A stretch of 36,767 nt of DNA, from NCBI GenBank assembly GCA_025929635.1, contig JAICPX010000003.1, positions 1 to 36,767 on the forward strand, written 5' to 3'. Positions 29,149 to 36,767 of this stretch are shown piece by piece. The notes beneath the pieces were generated by a model. It worked only from the letters and a program-made list of their open reading frames with translations. It was not told where the DNA came from and ran no database searches. This DNA comes from Chitinophagaceae bacterium (GTDB lineage: Bacteria > Bacteroidota > Bacteroidia > Chitinophagales > Chitinophagaceae). How positions within the stretch are numbered: the first letter of the stretch is position 1; the number at the start of each line of letters is the position of its first letter. Made by a program: the position numbers and the translations under genes.

Positions 29149-30033
29149 CTATTTGTTCTGGACCGTTTTTAGCAATTCTACAAAACTCGTAAACGCGTCA
29201 CCCGCTGAAACCGGCGCAGAAACAACTTTCATTCTCCATTCATTCAGCGTTTCTTTCCAGTATGTGCCTTCGCCAAATAACACTTCGTAATAATCCTCAG
29301 ATATAGGTTTATCCTGGAGATGGGGCGCCAATGAAGCTAATTGAGCAGGGATCTTTACCAGCCGCCCGTTAGCATTTACCATGGTGAAGTAGTTCTGATC
29401 CGATGTAACCAATGAAAGATCATCGATCGGTTCCTGAAATTTTTTTCTTAATGGCTCATTTAAAGAAGCATATTGAGCCATTGCGGGTTGGGCAACCAGA
29501 CTATTTCTATCCCGTGAAATGTGATCCTTTTTTGTTCTTATCGTTCGAGGATTATCAATGACTGATGTGTTAGCTCTTTCTTCAGGTGCGGGATTGCTGG
29601 CGATCTCTGAATCGGAGGTATCAGTTGGACTGTCAATAAAATCCGGATTTTCTTTTTTGCTGGTAGCGTTTGTATCAGTTGAAGGTTTTTGCTGAGTTTT
29701 TTCAACGCCGGCAAGCCCAATTGAATTGTTATTATAATTCCTGAATAAAATCCAACCTGTAGCGATTAAGCCAATAAATACCGCAGCCACCGCCAATCTT
29801 TTTAAATTAATAACCCTGCCACTTTTTGTAGCCTGGTTTTTTTCAAAAAAATTTATGGTTGAATCTATTTTTTCCCAAACACCTGCAGGTGGATTTAATT
29901 CGGTGCTCAGCATTTTTTTGGCAAGGAGGTTATCTTCATTGATCTCATCAATGTGTACAGAAAGCTTTTGCCATACCGCCGGGGGCGGTGTCACTTCCAT
30001 TTCATACAGTCTTTTTTGTATTTCGGAGTTCAT
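29149..30033 (-). CDS. Anti-sigma-factor-like transmembrane protein
   Basis: 294 aa, single TM, 4-nt overlap with preceding sigma factor gene. Confidence 0.6.
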   Translation of the reverse strand: MNSEIQKRLYEMEVTPPPAVWQKLSVHIDEINEDNLLAKKMLSTELNPPAGVWEKIDSTINFFEKNQATKSGRVINLKRLAVAAVFIGLIATGWILFRNYNNNSIGLAGVEKTQQKPSTDTNATSKKENPDFIDSPTDTSDSEIASNPAPEERANTSVIDNPRTIRTKKDHISRDRNSLVAQPAMAQYASLNEPLRKKFQEPIDDLSLVTSDQNYFTMVNANGRLVKIPAQLASLAPHLQDKPISEDYYEVLFGEGTYWKETLNEWRMKVVSAPVSAGDAFTSFVELLKTVQNK

Positions 30034-30608
30034 TCTACCTTCTGTTTTCTGTCTTTCTCATCCAGGAAATTGATCACCATATCCTGCAATATCATTCTTG
30101 CTCTCGCCAGTTGCGATTTACTTGTGCCCTCGCTAATGCCTAAAATATCGCCGATCTCTCTGTGTGTATAGCCTTCTACCACATATAGATTAAACACTGT
30201 CCGGTATCCTGGCGACAATTGCCGGATCAGGTTCAAAATATCCTTTTCACCCAACCTGTCAAGAGCCGTTTTCTCTTTATAAGGGATGGTGTTTTCTTCC
30301 GTTTCAGCCAGGGGTTTCAGGTAAGTTCTCCGGCGCAAGTGTTCAATTGCAGTATTTACAAAGATCCTCCTGATCCAGCCTTCAAATGAGCCCTCACCGC
30401 GAAACCGGCTAAGGTTTTTATAAATTTTTACAAATCCATCCTGCAATATGTCCTGCGCATCCTCACCATTTCCTGCATACCGGAGACAAACTGCATACAT
30501 TTTCGAACTGAACCTGTTGTAAAGTTCTTCCTGCATTCGCCTCTCCCCATTTATACACCCCTGGATTAAGTCGCTTTCGCTGATATTATGGTTGCTTGAT
30601 GTGCTCAA
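30030..30608 (-). CDS. ECF-type sigma-70 family RNA polymerase sigma factor
   Basis: 192 aa; YAGNGEDAQDILQDGFVKIYKNL, GYTHREIGDILGISEGTSKSQLARAR; TTG start. Confidence 0.93.
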   Translation of the reverse strand: MSTSSNHNISESDLIQGCINGERRMQEELYNRFSSKMYAVCLRYAGNGEDAQDILQDGFVKIYKNLSRFRGEGSFEGWIRRIFVNTAIEHLRRRTYLKPLAETEENTIPYKEKTALDRLGEKDILNLIRQLSPGYRTVFNLYVVEGYTHREIGDILGISEGTSKSQLARARMILQDMVINFLDEKDRKQKVE

Positions 30609-31213
30609 ATTCCGGAGTTTGACTTCATAGTTTGCAAATATGCGACCAATTTGGCAGCCGCTTTTGTTCTATGGTTAAATTGGTTCTTTTCGTCAATGGA
30701 CATTTCGGCAAAAGTGCGATCGCTGTTCTCGGGAATAAAGATCGGGTCATAACCGAACCCTTCAAGCCCTCTTGGGGTATTGACGATCTTACCATTACAA
30801 ATTCCTTCAAACCGGGTTTCTTTCCCATCAATTATCAGCGAGATTACCGCTCTGAATCTTGCCTTCTTATTGGTGTATGACGACAGGTTGGCTAAAACTT
30901 TTTCAATATTTTCCTTAAAAGATCTGTTTTCACCGGCATAACGTGCACTTTTAACGCCGGGTTCGCCATTTAAGGCTTCGATCTCCAGTCCCGTGTCTTC
31001 ACTAAAACAGTCTCTACCGGTAAGTTTGTAGACTGTCTGCGACTTTTCCAAAGCATTTTCTTCAAGTGTATTATGCGGTTCAGGAATTTCGATATCAAGT
31101 CCTGCCTCACTCAATGAAACTATTTCTACCCGGTCGTCAGCCGATTCATTTTTAAAAAAAGATTTTAGCTCTTCGATCTTGTGCTGATTATTACTGGCAA
31201 AAATCAATTTCAT
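30605..31213 (-). CDS. rdgB: XTP/dITP diphosphatase (non-canonical purine NTP pyrophosphatase)
   Basis: MKLIFASNNQHKIEELK, SEDTGLEIEALNGEPGVKSARYAGE, GFGYDPIFIPE. Confidence 0.95.
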   Translation of the reverse strand: MKLIFASNNQHKIEELKSFFKNESADDRVEIVSLSEAGLDIEIPEPHNTLEENALEKSQTVYKLTGRDCFSEDTGLEIEALNGEPGVKSARYAGENRSFKENIEKVLANLSSYTNKKARFRAVISLIIDGKETRFEGICNGKIVNTPRGLEGFGYDPIFIPENSDRTFAEMSIDEKNQFNHRTKAAAKLVAYLQTMKSNSGI

Positions 31214-31743
31214 ATGTTGTAGATCTTTTTGAGGCAAGCCCATAATTTTCCCTTCAGGTCTTTATCTGGTTCAATTGTTTCCAGTGAAGGGCAGGATACA
31301 AATACTGCATCTTTATAACCCTGTACCTGGAATTCAGGAAAATTCATTGGCATTCCAAATTCTGCAGGCCTTATACCAAATAATAGAACCGATTTTGGGT
31401 TGAAGTAATTCAATATCTCATTGAATTGAGCTGATGGATGATCCTGGCAATTTAAAATCGCTACATCACTAATATGGAGACTGCAGGCCCCCAGTAGTTT
31501 TGTAAGAAATGATAGCTGTTTTTCGGGCAGATGAACAGCATCAGCATATCGAACTGCCACAAGCGTTTTCTTTTTATTTTCCCCAAGGTATATCCACCCG
31601 CCAGCTACCTGTTCACCCGTAACGGGTAAGGAAGACTGCTTTCGATTAGGCAGATCTTGTTTTTTTTCGTCAATGTCAACCAAAGAGTTCTTAAACAACA
31701 GAGCTATATCAGTGGTTTCAAACTTTATAGAATTAAGACCCAT
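31210..31743 (-). CDS. Hypothetical protein, possibly DNA polymerase III psi (HolD)-like
   Basis: 177 aa; C-terminal VFVSCPSLETIEPDKDLKGKLWACLKKIYN pattern; 4-nt ATGA overlap with rdgB. Confidence 0.5.
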   Translation of the reverse strand: MGLNSIKFETTDIALLFKNSLVDIDEKKQDLPNRKQSSLPVTGEQVAGGWIYLGENKKKTLVAVRYADAVHLPEKQLSFLTKLLGACSLHISDVAILNCQDHPSAQFNEILNYFNPKSVLLFGIRPAEFGMPMNFPEFQVQGYKDAVFVSCPSLETIEPDKDLKGKLWACLKKIYNI

Positions 31744-31812
31744 GTATTAAGTGTATAATCTTACAATTAAGTGTTAGTTTTTTTGTTTCTTTGTGTTCAA
31801 ATGTAAACATTT

Positions 31813-32877
31813 ATGATTGCAAGAATGGACATAAGAATAACAAAAGCAGAAAGAAGCAAATTGCAGGATATAAACTTTGAAAATCTTCCGTTTGGAAAGT
31901 ATTTTACCGATCACATGCTCGAAGCGGATTTCGAAAATGGGGAATGGAAAAATGTCGAAATAAAACCTTATCAACCGTTATTGCTGTATCCTTCAGTAGT
32001 AGCATTACATTATGGCCAGGCGATCTTTGAGGGCATCAAAGCGTATAAGAATCAAAATGGCGAAGCTTTTATTTTCAGGCCGCAGGAAAACTTTAAACGG
32101 TTTAACATATCTGCAGAAAGAATGCAGATGCCAACTATTCCGGAAGAGATTTTCATGGGAGGCATGAAGCAATTAGTTGCTTTGGATAAAAGCTGGATCC
32201 CTCAAAGACATGAATACTCCCTTTATATACGCCCCTTAATGTTTGCATCTGATGAAGTGATAGGAGTGAAGCCGTCAGAAAATTACAAGTTTGTGATCAT
32301 GCTTAGTCCAACGGGTCCGTACTATCATGCACCTATGCGTATCTATGTTGAAGAAAAATATGTAAGGGCTGTTGAAGGAGGCGTGGGTTATGCCAAAACA
32401 GCGGGTAACTATGCGGCAGCAATGTATGCCACCGCGCAGGCAAAAAAACAAGGATATGACCAGGTGTTGTGGACCGATGCATTTGAGCATAAGTATGTGC
32501 ATGAATGCGGTACGATGAATGTCTTTTTTATCATTGGTGATAACGCGTTGACGCCTGATCTTGAAAGCGGGACAATTCTGGATGGGGTAACCAGGGCAAG
32601 CGTGATCACATTATTGAAAGATATGGGGTACAAGGTCGAAGAAAGACCCGTGAGTATTGATGAGATCATCGATGCTTACAAATCCGGGGCACGGTTAGAG
32701 ATCTTTGGTGCTGGTACTGCCGCGACGATTTCGTCAATTAAAGAACTCAAGTATAAAGACTTTGTGATGCATTTTGATGTGGAGAAATGGAAAGCTGCTC
32801 CAGCAATTAAAACCGCCATAACCGGGATCAGAGAAGGACTCCGTGAGGACAAATACAATTGGATGTGGAAAATCTAA
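31813..32877 (+). CDS. ilvE: Branched-chain amino acid aminotransferase
   Basis: 354 aa; HYGQAIFEGIKAYKN, GNYAAAMYATAQAKKQGYDQVLWTD, GTMNVFFI. Confidence 0.95.
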   Translation: MIARMDIRITKAERSKLQDINFENLPFGKYFTDHMLEADFENGEWKNVEIKPYQPLLLYPSVVALHYGQAIFEGIKAYKNQNGEAFIFRPQENFKRFNISAERMQMPTIPEEIFMGGMKQLVALDKSWIPQRHEYSLYIRPLMFASDEVIGVKPSENYKFVIMLSPTGPYYHAPMRIYVEEKYVRAVEGGVGYAKTAGNYAAAMYATAQAKKQGYDQVLWTDAFEHKYVHECGTMNVFFIIGDNALTPDLESGTILDGVTRASVITLLKDMGYKVEERPVSIDEIIDAYKSGARLEIFGAGTAATISSIKELKYKDFVMHFDVEKWKAAPAIKTAITGIREGLREDKYNWMWKI

Positions 32878-32884
32878 AAGGTTA

Positions 32885-32991
32885 AATCCCAAATAACAAA
32901 TGCCAAATTCCGGCGGCAGCAAACCCGTTGTAATTGATGCCTTTTAGCGTGGGTAAAAAGTTTGGAATTTGAAGTTTGATATTTGGTATTT
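32885..32991. repeat. Imperfect inverted repeat, 28-bp arms (aaatcccaaataacaaatgccaaattcc / ggaatttgaagtttgatatttggtattt)
   Basis: Arms at 32885-32912 and 32964-32991. Confidence 0.85.
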
Positions 32992-33013
32992 ACGCAGTTG
33001 CCCTTTACCTTTG
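32982..33013 (+). promoter_or_regulatory. Promoter of rpsL-rpsG (TTTG-N20-TACCTTTG)
   Basis: TTTG 32982-32985, TACCTTTG 33006-33013. Confidence 0.65.
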
Positions 33014-33060
33014 CCCCCCTTTCGGGAAATAAACCCCGGGGTCAATTTAAAAGGTCAGGA

Positions 33061-33444
33061 ATGCCTACAATTCAACAGTTAGTCCGCAAAGGAAGAGAGA
33101 TCATTAAAGCAAAAAGCAAATCAAGAGCATTGGATAGTTGTCCTCAGCGGCGTGGCGTTTGCACGAGGGTGTATACTACTACTCCAAAAAAACCTAATTC
33201 AGCGCTAAGAAAGGTTGCAAAAGTTCGTTTGACAAATAAGGTAGAGGTTATCGCTTATATCCCTGGTGAAGGCCACAACCTGCAGGAACACTCGATAGTA
33301 TTGATCCGTGGTGGTCGTGTAAAAGATCTTCCGGGTGTCCGTTATCATATTGTTCGTGGTTCGCTTGATACCGCAGGCGTAAAGGACCGTAAGAAAAGCA
33401 GGTCTAAATACGGAACCAAAAGAGAAAAAGCAACAAAAAAATAA
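33061..33444 (+). CDS. rpsL: 30S ribosomal protein S12
   Basis: [13 protein letters not shown]...[26 protein letters not shown] track start at 32983 is upstream of the true start. Confidence 0.97.
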   Translation: MPTIQQLVRKGREIIKAKSKSRALDSCPQRRGVCTRVYTTTPKKPNSALRKVAKVRLTNKVEVIAYIPGEGHNLQEHSIVLIRGGRVKDLPGVRYHIVRGSLDTAGVKDRKKSRSKYGTKREKATKK

Positions 33445-33513
33445 ACACGGAACTCGTGGATTAATAATCAGCATTTCACAGCTATAGCATCTGCGATAAA
33501 AAAATAATTAACA

Positions 33514-33981
33514 ATGCGTAAAGCACAAGCAAAAAAATTACCCTTAGCACCCGATCCAAAGTTCAATGACAAACTGGTTACCCGTTTTGTCAACAATATC
33601 ATGTGGAGCGGTAAAAAGAGTACTTCTTTTAATACTTTTTATAACGCACTTGAAAAAGTAGGCAAGCAAACCGGTGAAGAAGGATACGATGTCTGGAAAA
33701 AGGCATTGGCAAATGTGACCCCATCTGTTGAGGTGCGTAGCCGGCGTATTGGTGGTGCTACTTTCCAGATCCCTACCGAAGTTCGGCCCGATCGGAAAAT
33801 CTCATTGAGCATGAAATGGTTGATCCGTTATAGCCGTGAAAGAAACGGACGCAGCATGGCTGATAAACTCGCAGGTGAGATCGTAGCAGCTGCCAAGGGG
33901 GAAGGATCTGCGTTTAAAAAGAAAGAAGATACCCATCGTATGGCGGAAGCTAACAAGGCATTTGCCCACTTTAAAGTATAA
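33514..33981 (+). CDS. rpsG: 30S ribosomal protein S7
   Basis: 155 aa; MRKAQAKK...[22 protein letters not shown]. Confidence 0.97.
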   Translation: MRKAQAKKLPLAPDPKFNDKLVTRFVNNIMWSGKKSTSFNTFYNALEKVGKQTGEEGYDVWKKALANVTPSVEVRSRRIGGATFQIPTEVRPDRKISLSMKWLIRYSRERNGRSMADKLAGEIVAAAKGEGSAFKKKEDTHRMAEANKAFAHFKV

Positions 33982-34006
33982 GCGTGAGAAAATTGACTGA
34001 TACATC

Positions 34007-34033
34007 AAGCCATCCAAAGGATGGCTTTGGTTT
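34007..34033 (+). terminator. Terminator after rpsG
   Basis: aagccatcc-aaa-ggatggctt followed by tggttttt. Confidence 0.7.
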
Positions 34034-34107
34034 TTATATGAGTTTAAAAGCGCAATTAACTAACTGATTTTTAGGAAAACTATCTGGAAAACTTCGTCCT
34101 TGCCTTG

Positions 34108-34138
34108 CTTGAATGCTGGGTTTTTATTCCTACTTTTG
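34108..34138 (+). promoter_or_regulatory. Promoter of fusA (CTTG-N19-TACTTTTG)
   Basis: TTG at 34109-34111 and TACTTTTG at 34131-34138. Confidence 0.6.
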
Positions 34139-34167
34139 CGCCTCCAAATTATAAAGGGAAAAATTAC

Positions 34168-36312
34168 ATGGCAGACTTAAAATTTCAAAGAAACTTTGGT
34201 ATTGCGGCTCACATCGATGCCGGCAAAACCACAACGACTGAACGTATCCTTCGCTATACAGGTATGATACACAAAATTGGTGAGGTGCATGACGGTGCCG
34301 CCACCACTGACTGGATGGAGCAGGAAAAAGAAAGAGGTATTACTATTACTTCTGCAGCGGTTAGCTGCCAGTGGAATTTTCCTACCACAAAAGGAAAGGC
34401 AGATGCCAATACAAAAAAATATTATTTCAATATCATCGATACGCCCGGTCACGTCGACTTTACGGTTGAAGTAGAACGCTCTATGAGGGTTCTTGATGGG
34501 TTGATCGCTCTATTCTCAGCGGTTGATGGCGTAGAGCCACAGTCTGAAACTGTCTGGCGCCAGGCAAACCGGTACAATGTACCAAGGATTGGGTTTGTTA
34601 ACAAAATGGACCGTGCGGGGGCCGATTTTTTAAACGTGGTTAAGCAGGTTCGTGAAATGCTTGGGTCAAAGGCGGTTCCCCTGCAACTCCCGATCGGTGC
34701 CGAAGATGATTTCAAAGGTGTTGTTGATTTGATCAAAATGAAAGGTGTTATCTGGCATATGGAAACAGAAGGAATGACATTCGATGAGATCGAAATTCCT
34801 GCTGACCTGGTTGATGAAGCAAAAGAATGGAGAGCACAACTGGTAGAAGCAGTTGCTGAATATGATGATAAATTATTGGAAAAATTCTTTGACAATCCAG
34901 ACTCCATCAGTGAAGATGAAATACATGAAGCGGTTCGCAAGGCGACCATCGATATGACCATTGTTCCTATGCTTTGTGGTTCTTCATTCAAGAACAAAGG
35001 TGTCCAGACTGCATTGGATGCAGTTTGTCGTTACCTGCCTTCACCGGTTGATGTTGAAGCCATCAAAGGAACTGATCCAAATACCGGCAAAGAGTTGATC
35101 CGTAAACCAGATGCAAAAGAACCATTCGCGGCTCTTGCATTTAAGATCATGACTGATCCTTTTGTTGGTCGTTTGGCATTCTTCCGTTGTTATTCCGGTC
35201 ATCTTGATGCAGGTTCTTATGTGTTGAATGTAAGAAGCGGTAAGAAAGAACGCATCAGCCGTATCATGAAGATGTTTGCTAACAAACAAAATCCAATTGA
35301 TTTTATTGAAGCGGGTGATATTGGTGCAGCAGTTGGTTTCAAAGAAATAAAAACAGGCGATACACTCTGTGATGAAGATCACCCGATCGTTCTTGAGAAT
35401 ATGTTTATTCCCGAACCGGTAATTTCTTTGGCTGTTGAGCCAAAGACGCAAGCCGACGTTGACAAAATGGGAATGGCGATTGCAAAGTTGATCGAAGAGG
35501 ATCCGACACTTCGTGTAAAAACTGATGAAGAAACTGGTCAAACAGTTCTTTCAGGAATGGGTGAATTGCACCTGGAGATCATTGTTGACAGGATGAAGAG
35601 AGAATTTAAAGTGGAAGTGAACCAGGGGGCGCCGCAGGTGGCGTATAAAGAAGCGTTCCAGGCTACTGTTGAACACCGGGAGACATTAAAGAAACAAACT
35701 GGTGGTCGAGGTAAGTTCGCTGATATTATTTTTGAATTCGGTCCTGTTGATGCAGAATGGAAAACAGAAAACCCTGATAAGAATTTCCAGTTTGTAAATG
35801 ATATTTTCGGAGGATCCATTCCCCGTGAATACGTCCCGGCGATTCAAAAAGGATTTGAGCAAGCGATGACAAATGGTGTCCTTGCAAATTATCCCGTTGA
35901 TAATATGAAGGTGCGTGTATTCGATGGAAGCTTCCATGCTGTTGACTCTGATTCAATGTCATTTGAATTGTGTGCCAAAGCTGGTTTCCGTGAAGCGGCA
36001 AGAAAAGCAAAACCAGTGTTACTTGAACCTATCATGAGAGTCGAAGTGGTAACACCCGATCAATACATGGGTGACGTAACGGGGGATTTGAACAGAAGAA
36101 GGGGAATGTTGGAAGGAATGGATAGTCGTGCGGGTGCACAGGTTATTAAAGCAAAGGTTCCATTAAGCGAAATGTTTGGTTACGTAACACAACTTCGTTC
36201 GTTGAGTTCTGGCCGTGCATCATCAACTATGGAATTCAGCCATTACTCACCTGCGCCGTCGGGCATTGCGGAAGAGGTGATAGCTAAAGTGAAAGGTAAA
36301 GTGAATGCATGA
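34168..36312 (+). CDS. fusA: Elongation factor G
   Basis: [35 protein letters not shown] track start at 34105 is upstream of the true start. Confidence 0.97.
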   Translation: MADLKFQRNFGIAAHIDAGKTTTTERILRYTGMIHKIGEVHDGAATTDWMEQEKERGITITSAAVSCQWNFPTTKGKADANTKKYYFNIIDTPGHVDFTVEVERSMRVLDGLIALFSAVDGVEPQSETVWRQANRYNVPRIGFVNKMDRAGADFLNVVKQVREMLGSKAVPLQLPIGAEDDFKGVVDLIKMKGVIWHMETEGMTFDEIEIPADLVDEAKEWRAQLVEAVAEYDDKLLEKFFDNPDSISEDEIHEAVRKATIDMTIVPMLCGSSFKNKGVQTALDAVCRYLPSPVDVEAIKGTDPNTGKELIRKPDAKEPFAALAFKIMTDPFVGRLAFFRCYSGHLDAGSYVLNVRSGKKERISRIMKMFANKQNPIDFIEAGDIGAAVGFKEIKTGDTLCDEDHPIVLENMFIPEPVISLAVEPKTQADVDKMGMAIAKLIEEDPTLRVKTDEETGQTVLSGMGELHLEIIVDRMKREFKVEVNQGAPQVAYKEAFQATVEHRETLKKQTGGRGKFADIIFEFGPVDAEWKTENPDKNFQFVNDIFGGSIPREYVPAIQKGFEQAMTNGVLANYPVDNMKVRVFDGSFHAVDSDSMSFELCAKAGFREAARKAKPVLLEPIMRVEVVTPDQYMGDVTGDLNRRRGMLEGMDSRAGAQVIKAKVPLSEMFGYVTQLRSLSSGRASSTMEFSHYSPAPSGIAEEVIAKVKGKVNA

Positions 36313-36335
36313 TTCAGGTCTTAATGATAAATCTA

Positions 36336-36362
36336 AACCCGATTTATCGTCGGGTTTTTTTG
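36336..36362 (+). terminator. Rho-independent terminator of fusA
   Basis: aacccga-tttatcg-tcgggtt followed by tttttg. Confidence 0.8.
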
Positions 36363-36431
36363 TTTCTCGTAAAATTACCTGTATCGAACTTTCCCGATAA
36401 CATTAAAATCATATTAATGTAAGTAGATCTG

Positions 36432-36461
36432 TTGCACCTTGTTTTGCGATCATTACCTTTG
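36432..36461 (+). promoter_or_regulatory. Promoter (TTG-N19-TACCTTTG) of DUF4382 gene
   Basis: TTG 36432-36434, TACCTTTG 36454-36461. Confidence 0.6.
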
Positions 36462-36478
36462 CATTATCGATACCAAAG

Positions 36479-36502
36479 AAAGACCCGCCAGGGTCTTTTG
36501 TT
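36479..36502 (+). terminator. Terminator-like hairpin in the leader just after the promoter
   Basis: aaagaccc-gcca-gggtcttt followed by tgtt. Confidence 0.55.
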
Positions 36503-36550
36503 ATTTTGGCACTAATATTGATTTTATCGGCGTACCGTTAAATGATTAAT

Positions 36551-36767
36551 ATGAGAACAAGACTTTTGATTTCTGCGTTGATGGTGGCCATAGCGGGCAT
36601 TTCTATTTTTATTTCATGTAAAAAGGATAGTACCGCCGATGGCACGGCAAGATTACAGGTTTTTTTAACCGATGACCCTGGTGATTACGAAGCCGTTTAT
36701 ATCGATGTAAAGGATGTGCAGATAAATGTGGATGGCGATGATGTGAACGGATGGCAAAGTCTGCAGG
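36551..36767 (+). CDS. DUF4382-like lipoprotein (partial, runs off window)
   Basis: MRTRLLISALMVAIAGISIFISCKKDSTADGTARLQVFLTDDPGDYEAVYIDVKDVQINVDGDD. Confidence 0.8.
   Translation, partial: MRTRLLISALMVAIAGISIFISCKKDSTADGTARLQVFLTDDPGDYEAVYIDVKDVQINVDGDDVNGWQSLQ

Noticed and set aside
34449-34997. 182-aa minus ORF within fusA
   Set aside because: Long because of codon bias of highly expressed fusA; Ser/Thr-rich, no domain pattern
35041-35541. 166-aa minus ORF within fusA
   Set aside because: Antisense shadow ORF

Overview
The window looks like ordinary chromosomal sequence from a Bacteroidota bacterium, probably Chitinophagaceae-like judging by gene content, TAnnTTTG promoter boxes and gene families. 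About 30 genes are recognisable and most are housekeeping: efp, accB-accC, two adjacent glutamine synthetases (type III and type II-like), purL, hldD-like epimerase, proC, PQQ-type sugar dehydrogenase, amidohydrolase, pyrG, yidC, TPR protein, comA-like phosphosulfolactate synthase + aroE, an overlapping hypothetical-rdgB-sigma-anti-sigma-like cluster, ilvE, rpsL-rpsG, fusA, and the start of a DUF4382 lipoprotein. I found no CRISPR array, prophage, transposase, rRNA or tRNA. I see no complete new defence or mobile system. The best leads are: (1) an EF-P whose tip loop carries Arg in an NKTARAAAKV context, resembling the Arg/EarP-type loop instead of PGKGP; (2) a candidate divergent DNA polymerase III psi (HolD)-like protein overlapping rdgB; (3) several families of degenerate word-type inverted repeats, some directly upstream of -7 promoter boxes, one apparently inserted in frame in hldD; (4) an element bounded by direct repeats with a 13-bp tandem array behind accC; (5) two truncated genes colliding at the left edge; (6) a methyltransferase pseudogene. 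All family calls come from reading the proteins by eye, with no database search.
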